This document shows positions 1 to 5,201 of a stretch of 6,304 bases of DNA, one piece after another. The DNA is from Paracoccaceae bacterium. GTDB taxonomy: Bacteria; Pseudomonadota; Alphaproteobacteria; Rhodobacterales; Rhodobacteraceae. Position 1 is the first letter of the stretch, and every line of letters begins with the position of its first letter. Under the pieces are notes generated by a model, which made no database searches, was not told the origin of the DNA, and saw only the letters and a program-made list of their open reading frames with translations. Position numbers and translations under genes: made by a program. The stretch spans positions 1 to 6,304 of the forward strand of contig JABSSB010000204.1 of assembly GCA_013214715.1 (NCBI GenBank), given 5' to 3'.

Positions 1-360
1 CTCTTTGCTTAGGTCCAGGCCATAGGTTTTGACCGTTAGCAAAGGATAGCTGACCGATGCGCCATCTTCTTTGCGGGCGATGACCTGCAGGATGGTCTTT
101 TCCATGCTGCGATACCAGCTTTCACTGTCGCGCCGGGTCAGAAGGATCTTGGCGTCGGGATACCGCACGGCCAGCTCGCGCCAATAGGTTGCGGCGGGCC
201 AGTCGACCGTGGCGTGATAGCCGCCAAACACGGCATCCCAGTCTGGGTCTATGTGGCCAAAGGCAATCTCGCGCGACATCTGGATGCGCTCAGGATACGG
301 GCGCAGTTCATACATGTGATAGCAGGGATCATATCCCAGCATCTCAAGCGCGCGTTTCAT
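1..360 (-). CDS. Sulfotransferase family protein, frameshifted near its start, 3' end beyond window
   Basis: This is the continuous reading frame of a sulfotransferase-family protein: 120 codons from the ATG at 360 down to base 1 without a stop, with the C-terminus outside the window. Visible hallmarks are MKRALEMLGYDPCYHMYEL at the start, HATVDWPAATYWREL around residues 49-63, and LLTRRDSESWYRS around 73-85, which resembles the 3'-phosphate (PAPS) binding motif. In this family the frame should begin further upstream with GAGFGRTGTxSMK, the 5'-phosphosulfate loop. That segment is present, but in another frame starting at 424, and it is separated from this one by an extra 13 bases. Starting at 360 would omit most of the loop, so this is probably a pseudogene, or the site of a sequencing or assembly error. 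It lies 45 bases downstream of the DUF454 gene on the same strand and may share its transcript. The substrate is unknown. Confidence 0.75.
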   Translation of the reverse strand, partial: MKRALEMLGYDPCYHMYELRPYPERIQMSREIAFGHIDPDWDAVFGGYHATVDWPAATYWRELAVRYPDAKILLTRRDSESWYRSMEKTILQVIARKEDGASVSYPLLTVKTYGLDLSKE

Positions 361-424
361 CGAAGCCGTGCCGGTACTCCGTGCTGGCGCGCCCAAACCC
401 GGCGCCGATCACTTTCAAACCCAT
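344..424 (-). pseudogene. Severed N-terminal piece of the sulfotransferase gene
   Basis: Reading from ATG 424, the frame gives MGLKVIGAGFGR, the expected start of the sulfotransferase nucleotide loop. It then runs out of register as ASTEYRHGFDETRA and stops at TGA 346-344, only 26 codons in all. An AGGGG stretch (439-435) ten bases before the ATG is a plausible ribosome binding site, supporting 424 as the ancestral start. Removing 13 bases after the GFGR codons would join this piece directly to TGTASMKRAL in the downstream frame and restore the family motif. No plausible independent function is seen for the short product. Confidence 0.65.
363..388. repeat. Imperfect 13-base tandem duplication causing a frameshift
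   Basis: On the plus strand, bases 363-375 (AAGCCGTGCCGGT) and 376-388 (ACTCCGTGCTGGC) match at 9 of 13 positions, including the shared core CCGTGC. Because 13 is not a multiple of three, the second unit shifts the sulfotransferase frame. The unit at 363-375 encodes the family-like TGTAS; the 376-388 unit is the surplus one. The divergence between units suggests either an old duplication or a coincidental insertion. Confidence 0.5.
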
Positions 425-469
425 CCGTCACCGTCCCCTGGCTTGGCTCAGCCTAGCACAGATCGAGGC

Positions 470-850
470 CTATGGCGCATCGGGGCGGGTGAGTATGAAC
501 AGCGCCGCGCCGCCAAGGCAGACAAGCTGGATCGCCAGCACATGCGCGGGCAGCGCGAGGATCACGCTCAGCCCAAAAGCCGCGGCCATCATCGCCAAGG
601 CCAACCGTTTATGGCTGCGATGAATTGCGCCGGTTTCACGCCAGTTCCGGATCGCGGGACCAAAGCGCGGGTGGGTCAGCAGCCAGGCCTCCAACCGGGG
701 GGAGCTTTTGGAGAACGCAAAGGCCGCTAGGATCATGAAGGGTGTCGTCGGCAAGATCGGCAGCGCCAACCCAATCAGACCCAGTGCAACGGACACGGCG
801 CCCAGCAGGGTCCATAGACGTCGGGTCAGGGGGCGATGTGCGGTTCTCAT
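470..850 (-). CDS. DUF454 / YbaN family small inner-membrane protein
   Basis: This is a 126-residue, strongly hydrophobic protein with the DUF454 (YbaN-like) pattern. A hydrophobic N-terminal segment (about residues 12-33) runs into the signature LPILPTTPFMILAAFAFSKSS (30-50). It is followed by a polar stretch with PRLEAWLLTHPRFGP and IRNWRETGAI (51-76), a lysine/arginine turn, and two further membrane segments (about 83-100 and 103-120). The length fits the family. The molecular function of DUF454 proteins is not established. The frame stays open upstream to 979, but residues before 850 (MRTAHRPL) are arginine/cysteine-rich, unlike the family, and would run over the aroA start, so the ATG at 850 was chosen. 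No strong Shine-Dalgarno sequence precedes it. The gene is divergent from aroA across 100 bases and is followed after 45 bases by the sulfotransferase gene on the same strand. Confidence 0.82.
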   Translation of the reverse strand: MRTAHRPLTRRLWTLLGAVSVALGLIGLALPILPTTPFMILAAFAFSKSSPRLEAWLLTHPRFGPAIRNWRETGAIHRSHKRLALAMMAAAFGLSVILALPAHVLAIQLVCLGGAALFILTRPDAP

Positions 851-950
851 GACGCATGAGATAGCGCAAGCCGACCAAAGCCCAAGGGCGGATGGACGCC
901 CGCCACATGATGCGCTAACACCCCCGCGACAACGCATTCGGAGGCTCCCC
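851..950. other. Divergent spacer between the DUF454 gene and aroA
   Basis: This 100-base non-coding stretch must hold the promoters for aroA to the right and the DUF454 gene to the left. No clear -35/-10 pair could be fixed for either. A short inverted repeat, GGGCG (886-890) and CGCCC (897-901) with a six-base loop, could be a weak hairpin or operator half-sites, but five base pairs in GC-rich DNA is little evidence. Confidence 0.45.
940..944 (+). promoter_or_regulatory. Ribosome binding site that sets the aroA start
   Basis: GGAGG lies six bases before the ATG at 951. The frame is open upstream as far as 708, so this site decides the start. The upstream extension would overlap the divergent DUF454 gene and encodes arginine-rich sequence with no resemblance to EPSP synthase. 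Confidence 0.85.
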
Positions 951-2297
951 ATGTCCGGCCACGGCACCCCTGTTCCCATGACCTCTCACCCGGTGACGGG
1001 CCTCACCGGCACGGCAGAGGTGCCCGGCGACAAATCGATCTCGCACCGATCGCTGATCTTTGGCGCGATGGCCGTGGGCGAAACCCGTGTGACCGGGCTG
1101 CTCGAAGGCGATGATGTGCTGGACACGGCCAAAGCAATGCGCGCTTTCGGGGCCGAGGTGACGCGGGACGAGGATGGCACATGGCATATCCATGGCGTCG
1201 GTGTGGGCGGTTTTGCCGAGCCTGATCAGGTCATCGATTGCGGCAATTCCGGCACCGGGGTGCGCCTGATCATGGGGGCTGCGGCGACCTGCCCGATCTC
1301 GGTCACCTATACCGGCGATGCCAGCCTGACCAAACGCCCGATGGCCCGCGTGACCGATCCGCTTGCGCTTTTTGGAACGCAAGCCGTGGGCCGGTCCGGT
1401 GGACGCCTGCCGATGACGTTGGTCGGCGCGGCCGATCCGGTGCCTGTGCGCTATACCGTGCCGGTGCCCTCGGCTCAGGTGAAATCCGCCGTGCTGCTGG
1501 CCGGGCTGAACGCACCGGGCAAAACCGTGGTGATTGAACAGGAAGCCACCCGTGATCATACCGAACGGATGCTCGCAGGCTTCGGGGCCGAGATCACGGT
1601 CGAAGACACCGATGAAGGCCGCGTCATCACCCTGACCGGCCAGCCAGAGCTGCAACCACAGGTCATTGCCGTGCCGCGTGATCCCTCTTCGGCGGCCTTC
1701 CCCGTCTGTGCTGCGCTGATCACGCCGGGCTCTGACGTGCTGGTGCCGGGCATCGGGCTCAACCCCACGCGGGCGGGGCTTTACACCACCCTGCGCGAGA
1801 TGGGCGCAGATCTGAGCTATGAGAACATGCGCGAAGAGGGCGGCGAACCCGTGGCCGATCTGCGCGCGCGCTTTTCGCCGGATATGAAAGGCATCGAAGT
1901 CCCGCCCGAGCGGGCTGCTTCGATGATCGATGAATACCCGATCCTGTCGGTCGTTGCGTCCCATGCCAGCGGCGTGACGATGATGCGTGGCGTCAAAGAA
2001 CTGCGCGTGAAGGAAAGCGATCGGATCGACGCAATGGCCACCGGCCTGCGCGCCAATGGCATCGCCGTGGATGAAGGCGAAGACTGGTGGTCTGTGCATG
2101 GCGAAGGCCCCGGCGGCATGGCGGGCGGGGCGACAGTGCAAAGCCATCTTGATCACCGCATCGCGATGTCTTTCATGGTGGCAGGCATGGCCTCCAAAGC
2201 GCCAATCAAGGTGGATGATGGCAGCCCGATCACGACCTCCTTCCCAATTTTTGAGCCGCTGATGACCGCCCTTGGCGCAGAGTTGCGGACGCGCTGA
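951..2297 (+). CDS. aroA: 3-phosphoshikimate 1-carboxyvinyltransferase (EPSP synthase, class II)
   Basis: The enzyme transfers the enolpyruvyl group of phosphoenolpyruvate to shikimate 3-phosphate, the sixth step of the cytosolic shikimate pathway to chorismate. The 448-residue protein has the usual length. Key motifs in order: VPGDKSISHRS (24-34), CGNSGTGVRLIMG (97-109), GDASLTKRPM (122-131), PSAQVKSAVLLAGL (173-186), TRDHTERM (200-207), NPTRAGL (271-277), SMIDEYPIL (324-332) with the likely catalytic Asp327, ELRVKESDR (350-358), LDHRIAMS (400-407) and a DDGSPITTSFP end motif (422-432). GDKS, SAQVK, RDHTE and NPTR together are characteristic of class II EPSP synthases such as the Agrobacterium CP4 enzyme. 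Where CP4 has alanine in its GNAATG loop, this protein has Gly101 (GNSGTG), as in ordinary glyphosate-sensitive enzymes; sensitivity itself is inferred. The first ten or so residues are a variable lead-in, so the second ATG (Met10) is a less likely alternative start. cmk follows after 98 bases on the same strand, probably in one transcription unit. Confidence 0.97.
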   Translation: MSGHGTPVPMTSHPVTGLTGTAEVPGDKSISHRSLIFGAMAVGETRVTGLLEGDDVLDTAKAMRAFGAEVTRDEDGTWHIHGVGVGGFAEPDQVIDCGNSGTGVRLIMGAAATCPISVTYTGDASLTKRPMARVTDPLALFGTQAVGRSGGRLPMTLVGAADPVPVRYTVPVPSAQVKSAVLLAGLNAPGKTVVIEQEATRDHTERMLAGFGAEITVEDTDEGRVITLTGQPELQPQVIAVPRDPSSAAFPVCAALITPGSDVLVPGIGLNPTRAGLYTTLREMGADLSYENMREEGGEPVADLRARFSPDMKGIEVPPERAASMIDEYPILSVVASHASGVTMMRGVKELRVKESDRIDAMATGLRANGIAVDEGEDWWSVHGEGPGGMAGGATVQSHLDHRIAMSFMVAGMASKAPIKVDDGSPITTSFPIFEPLMTALGAELRTR

Positions 2298-2333
2298 GGA
2301 ATGATCCGGCCCGGAATCAACACGCGCAGCGCC

Positions 2334-2376
2334 GCCGGGCATCGCCCGACCGCCCCCCGGACGAGCGATGCCCGGC
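2334..2376. promoter_or_regulatory. Perfect 12-base inverted repeat (hairpin) between aroA and cmk
   Basis: GCCGGGCATCGC (2334-2345) is the exact reverse complement of GCGATGCCCGGC (2365-2376), with a 19-base C-rich loop between them. In RNA it would make a stable 12-pair stem ending nine bases before the cmk Shine-Dalgarno site. The following bases (TCCCTTTCT) are only mildly T-rich, so it is not a standard intrinsic terminator. It could be a partial terminator, an mRNA processing or stability element, or a translation-control hairpin for cmk. Confidence 0.65.
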
Positions 2377-2395
2377 TCCCTTTCTGGAGGGCTGG

Positions 2396-2998
2396 ATGAT
2401 CTTCACCATCGCCATCGACGGACCTGCCGCCGCCGGCAAGGGCACGATCTCCAAAGCCATCGCGGCGCAGCTGGGGTTCGCCCATCTCGACACCGGCCTT
2501 CTCTACCGCGCGGTTGGGGCACAAATGCTGCAAGGCGTCGATCCCGTGAAGGCAGCCCAAAGCCTCGCTCCTTCAGCCCTCAGGGACACCAACCTGCGCA
2601 CTGCCGAAGTGGCCAACGCGGCCTCTAAAGTCGCGGCCATTCCCGAGGTCCGCACAGCCCTTGTCGCCTTTCAGAAAAGCTTTGCCCGCCGCGAAGGCGG
2701 TGCCGTGCTCGATGGGCGCGATATCGGCACGGTCATCTGCCCCGAGGCGGAGGTGAAGCTCTATATCACAGCGTCGGCCGAGATCCGGGCCGAGAGGCGG
2801 TTCAAGGAGCTTTCTGAAAAAGGCAGCACCGATTTCGCCACCGTTCTGGCCGATGTGCAGGCCCGCGACGCGCGTGACATGGGCCGTGCCGACAGCCCGC
2901 TGCGCCCCGCCGCAGATGCCGTTACCATCGACACCAGCGACATGAGCATCGACGCCGCCATCGCCGCCGCACTGGCCGAAGTCGAAACCCGGCGTTAA
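2396..2998 (+). CDS. cmk: Cytidylate kinase (CMP/dCMP kinase)
   Basis: The enzyme phosphorylates CMP and dCMP with ATP to the diphosphates in the cytosol, feeding RNA, DNA and CDP-lipid synthesis. The 200-residue protein shows the P-loop GPAAAGKGT (9-17), the nucleotide-binding LDTGLLYRAVG (31-41), LDGRDIGTVICPEA (105-118) of the CMP-binding region, and the lid segment RDARDMGRADSPL (157-169) with its conserved arginines. It is somewhat shorter than the E. coli enzyme (about 227 residues). The start is supported by GGAGG at 2386-2390, five bases before the ATG. It lies between aroA and the halogenase gene on the same strand; the gap to the halogenase start is 191 bases. In many proteobacteria the next gene would be rpsA, so its right-hand neighbour here is unusual. 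Confidence 0.97.
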   Translation: MIFTIAIDGPAAAGKGTISKAIAAQLGFAHLDTGLLYRAVGAQMLQGVDPVKAAQSLAPSALRDTNLRTAEVANAASKVAAIPEVRTALVAFQKSFARREGGAVLDGRDIGTVICPEAEVKLYITASAEIRAERRFKELSEKGSTDFATVLADVQARDARDMGRADSPLRPAADAVTIDTSDMSIDAAIAAALAEVETRR

Positions 2999-3189
2999 CT
3001 GGCGGGCTTTCCAACGGCCGCTGGCCCAAAGGCCCAAACCGCGGACCGTGCCCGATATGACACTGAAGACACTATAGACTGACCAGTTTAGCTGTGCGTC
3101 TCTGCGTCACGCTTGTATTGACGACGCGTCTCCCTGATCCTCTCGCAGAGCAAAAAGTGAGCCAAAAATATGCACAGGGAGGGAGCGGC
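2999..3189. other. Spacer between cmk and the halogenase gene
   Basis: This 191-base stretch has no convincing gene. Near its left end GGGCTTT (3004-3010) can pair, with one bulge, with AAAGGCCC (3028-3035), an imperfect stem without a T-rich tail. A TATAGA (3073-3078) and a TTGACG (3118-3123) look like isolated promoter hexamers, but neither has a correctly spaced partner. The right half (from 3094) is open in the halogenase frame, but the encoded residues do not resemble the family. Confidence 0.4.
3178..3182 (+). promoter_or_regulatory. Ribosome binding site that sets the GTG start of the halogenase
   Basis: GGAGG within a longer AGGGAGGGAG run lies seven bases before the GTG at 3190. It selects this GTG over in-frame GTG codons at 3094 and 3157. 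Translation from 3190 gives MTKRLQKITIVGGGTAGW, the typical short lead-in to the FAD-binding loop in this family. Confidence 0.8.
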
Positions 3190-4881
3190 GTGACAAAACG
3201 CTTGCAGAAGATCACAATCGTGGGAGGTGGCACCGCCGGATGGATGACGGCCCTGATCCTTGAGACAGTGTTTTCCCGGACATCGAACCAAAAGGACTGC
3301 CCTCGGATCTGCTTGATCGAAAGCCCCAACATCTCGACCGTCGGCGTCGGCGAAGCGACGGTTCCACGGATGCCGGGCACCATCCGTCAGGCCGGGATCT
3401 CCGAACGAGATTTCTTTCGCGAAACCAATGCCTCTTTCAAGCTGGGCGTGAAGTTCTGCAACTGGAACAAGGATGCCAAAGGCAATCGCATCGACTATGT
3501 GAACCCCTTTGCCTATGGCCAGCAGGTCAACGGGCAGGAAGCGGCCGAGTTCTTTCTGCGCTTCGGCAATGGCGACCGCGACTTCACGCAATCGATTTCT
3601 CCGCATGATGATCTGGGCCGCCTGTGCAAAGGCGCGCGCCCCCTTGGTCAACCGGAGTTCGACCAGCGCTTTGGCTATGCCTACCATCTCGACGCGGTGA
3701 AATTCGCCGGGATGCTGACCAAGGTCTGCGTAAAATGCGGGGTCGAGCATATTCAGGACGAGGTTCAGCAGGTCGAACTTGATGAACAGGGCAATGTCAG
3801 CCACCTGATGCTGGAACGGTCCGGGCGGCATGATGTTGAAATGGTGATCGACTGCACCGGCTTCCGTGGCCTGATCATCAATCAGGCTCTGGGTGAGCCG
3901 TTCATGGATTATTCCGATTACCTGCCCAATGACCGCGCCATGGCGCTGCAGATCGAACATCCCGACCCGGAAAAGATCGAAAGCCTGACCCGCTCAACCG
4001 CTTTGGGCGCGGGTTGGACGTGGCGGGTGCCTCTCTATAACCGGGTGGGCACGGGCTATGTGTTTTCTTCGGCCCATCGCACCGATGATCAGGCTGCAGA
4101 TGAGTATCTGGAATGGCTCGGCGACAGCGGCAAGGGCGCGACCCCGCGGATCATCCCGATGCGCATTGGGCGCGTGCGCAATGCTTGGGTCAAGAACTGC
4201 CTGGCCATTGGTCTGGCCGGCGGCTTTATCGAACCGCTGGAAAGCACGGCGATCCACATGATCGATCACGCCGTGCGCTGGTTCGTCGATCACATGCCCA
4301 GTCAGGAGATGGAGCCCGCGCTTCGCAACCGCTACAACCGTCAGATGAACAAGCTTTATGAAGAGGTTCTGGAATTCATCTGTCTGCATTACCAGCTGGG
4401 CAACCGCACCGACGATCAATACTGGATTGATGCCCGCACGCAGATGAAAGTGCCCGATCGTCTGGCCGAAAACCTTGAGCTTTGGAAGTATCGCCTGCCG
4501 GTCGAGCATGATATCGAATTTGCAACCCTGTTCGATTACCGCGTCTACCACGCCGTCCTGCTGGGCAAGCAGGTCTATGATACCGGCTATGGTCCGGGCA
4601 TCCGCGACCGCCTGCGTCCGATGAAAAAATCGCTATGGTATCAGTATTGGCAAGGTGCCAAGGCCGATCTGGCGCAGACGCTGAAAACGATGCCCGATCA
4701 CAAGACGCTGTTGCGTGATATACGGGGGGAGCTGAAGCCCACCATGCCGGCTTTCGGCATGGCCGCTGCGATGCAGCCCACAGTGTCGGTGCCTGGCGAC
4801 ACGCCCGCGCCGTTTGTAATCCAGAACATGCCCAATTTTGCCGAGATCGAATCCGGCAAGAAGGATTTGCAGCTGTTTTAA
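3190..4881 (+). CDS. Tryptophan halogenase family protein (flavin-dependent halogenase)
   Basis: This 563-residue flavoprotein belongs to the tryptophan halogenase family, whose studied members use reduced FAD, oxygen and chloride or bromide to halogenate indoles and other electron-rich aromatics. PrnA and RebH are about 530-540 residues. In order it shows the FAD loop GGGTAGW (12-18), VGVGEATVPRMP (51-62), NASFKLGVKFCNW (80-92) with Lys84 at the position of the PrnA catalytic Lys79, FGYAYHLDAVKFA (161-173), IDCTGFRGL (220-228), GWTWRVPLYNRVGTGYVFSS (275-294), which contains the WxWx(I/V)P family motif, and GFIEPLESTAIHMI (345-358), where Glu351 matches the active-site glutamate of PrnA. The last 45 or so residues form a Pro/Ala/Met-containing tail not obviously conserved. 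The start is a GTG chosen by a strong ribosome binding site. No flavin reductase lies nearby and the substrate cannot be told; family membership does not prove that free tryptophan is used. Its position between cmk and rpsA suggests an inserted accessory gene. Confidence 0.93.
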   Translation: MTKRLQKITIVGGGTAGWMTALILETVFSRTSNQKDCPRICLIESPNISTVGVGEATVPRMPGTIRQAGISERDFFRETNASFKLGVKFCNWNKDAKGNRIDYVNPFAYGQQVNGQEAAEFFLRFGNGDRDFTQSISPHDDLGRLCKGARPLGQPEFDQRFGYAYHLDAVKFAGMLTKVCVKCGVEHIQDEVQQVELDEQGNVSHLMLERSGRHDVEMVIDCTGFRGLIINQALGEPFMDYSDYLPNDRAMALQIEHPDPEKIESLTRSTALGAGWTWRVPLYNRVGTGYVFSSAHRTDDQAADEYLEWLGDSGKGATPRIIPMRIGRVRNAWVKNCLAIGLAGGFIEPLESTAIHMIDHAVRWFVDHMPSQEMEPALRNRYNRQMNKLYEEVLEFICLHYQLGNRTDDQYWIDARTQMKVPDRLAENLELWKYRLPVEHDIEFATLFDYRVYHAVLLGKQVYDTGYGPGIRDRLRPMKKSLWYQYWQGAKADLAQTLKTMPDHKTLLRDIRGELKPTMPAFGMAAAMQPTVSVPGDTPAPFVIQNMPNFAEIESGKKDLQLF

Positions 4882-4890
4882 GACACCATG

Positions 4891-4923
4891 TGCGCGGGCA
4901 GCGCACTGCCAAAGCCCGGCGCA
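4891..4923. repeat. Imperfect inverted repeat after the halogenase stop codon
   Basis: TGCGCGGGC (4891-4899) pairs with GCCCGGCGCA (4914-4923) with one bulged base. An alternative inner hairpin, GGCAG (4897-4901) with CTGCC (4906-4910) around a CGCA loop, uses overlapping bases. It begins nine bases after the stop codon, a common place for a transcript end, but no T-run follows, so any termination would be weak or Rho-dependent. Confidence 0.45.
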
Positions 4924-4934
4924 GGACACGGCCA

Positions 4935-4958
4935 CCCTATCGCGCAAACGCGATGGGG
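4935..4958. terminator. Strong 10-pair hairpin, possible halogenase transcript end
   Basis: CCCTATCGCG (4935-4944), a CAAA loop, and CGCGATGGGG (4949-4958) form a ten-pair stem with one U-G pair; the inner ATCGCG/CGCGAT part is perfect. It lies 54 bases past the halogenase stop and just upstream of the proposed rpsA promoter, fitting a boundary between transcription units. There is no T-run on either strand, so it is not a canonical intrinsic terminator and may instead protect the mRNA 3' end. Confidence 0.5.
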
Positions 4959-4981
4959 GATCGCCAAATACTCGCTTTGAC

Positions 4982-5010
4982 TTGCATCTTGGGGCGATTC
5001 TGACTATACG
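4982..5010 (+). promoter_or_regulatory. Probable sigma-70-type promoter upstream of rpsA
   Basis: TTGCAT (4982-4987) and TATACG (5005-5010) are separated by 17 bases. Read one base to the left, CTTGCA and CTATAC resemble the alphaproteobacterial housekeeping pattern CTTGAC-N17-CTATAT. Transcription would start near 5017. A nearby TTGACT at 4977-4982 is a better -35 hexamer, but its spacing to any -10 is poor. It is the best-placed promoter candidate between the halogenase and rpsA. Confidence 0.5.
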
Positions 5011-5059
5011 CCCGCCTGTCACGAAAAGGGCGGCCAACGCCTAGGCGACATCTCGGGCA

Positions 5060-5096
5060 GGGTCGGGGTTTCCTCCGGCCCTTCGTGTTTGTTTGT
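5060..5096 (+). terminator. Terminator-like hairpin with T-rich tail in the rpsA leader
   Basis: GGGTCGGGG (5060-5068), a TTTC loop (5069-5072) and CTCCGGCCC (5073-5081) make a nine-pair stem (two G-U pairs). It is followed directly by TTCGTGTTTGTTTGT (5082-5096), ten T in fifteen bases. This is the layout of an intrinsic terminator, though the T-run is interrupted. It lies between the proposed promoter and rpsA, so it could attenuate rpsA or end a short RNA of about 80 bases. The loop and 3' arm contain CCTCC, complementary to a Shine-Dalgarno GGAGG. Confidence 0.5.
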
Positions 5097-5201
5097 GCCC
5101 GCGTTGCCTGATTGGCCCATGCCCTAGATCCGACCAACCCCAAGACCGGCGGAGACAACCGCTCGGCCAGCAAAACGTGTATGATAGGAAACCGAGACTT
5201 A

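Larger units (their letters stand above)
4882..5201. other. 320-base non-coding spacer with hairpins and probable rpsA leader
   Basis: No convincing protein gene is seen. From left to right it holds an imperfect inverted repeat just after the halogenase stop, a 10-pair hairpin (4935-4958), a probable promoter (4982-5010), a ten-base palindrome CGCCTAGGCG (5038-5047), a terminator-like hairpin with T-rich tail (5060-5096), and about 100 further bases before rpsA. A start from the proposed promoter would give rpsA an untranslated leader of about 185 bases, long enough for regulation. Confidence 0.6.

Noticed and set aside
708..950. Upstream extension of the aroA reading frame
   Set aside because: It would overlap the DUF454 gene and encode arginine-rich sequence unlike EPSP synthases; GGAGG sits six bases before 951.
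915..2342. 475-codon open frame on the minus strand opposite aroA
   Set aside because: It is an antisense shadow of aroA. The predicted protein is rich in His, Arg and Gly with no family motif, as expected from GC-rich coding DNA read backwards, and aroA itself is certain.
3094..3189. 32-codon in-frame extension of the halogenase from GTG 3094
   Set aside because: It has no good ribosome binding site and the residues do not resemble the family; the GTG at 3190 has a strong site and gives the normal family N-terminus.
3088..3960. 290-codon open frame on the minus strand opposite the halogenase start
   Set aside because: Antisense shadow of a well-supported gene, with no recognisable motif and no ribosome binding site identified.
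1..4881. Idea that the sulfotransferase, aroA and the halogenase form one tailoring pathway for a sulfated, halogenated aromatic
   Set aside because: The sulfotransferase is divergent and frameshifted, aroA is a core gene, and no scaffold, reductase or export gene is present; proximity alone is too weak.
5180..5185. TATGAT resembling a -10 box just before rpsA
   Set aside because: No acceptable -35 at 16-18 bases upstream, and a start there would leave almost no leader.
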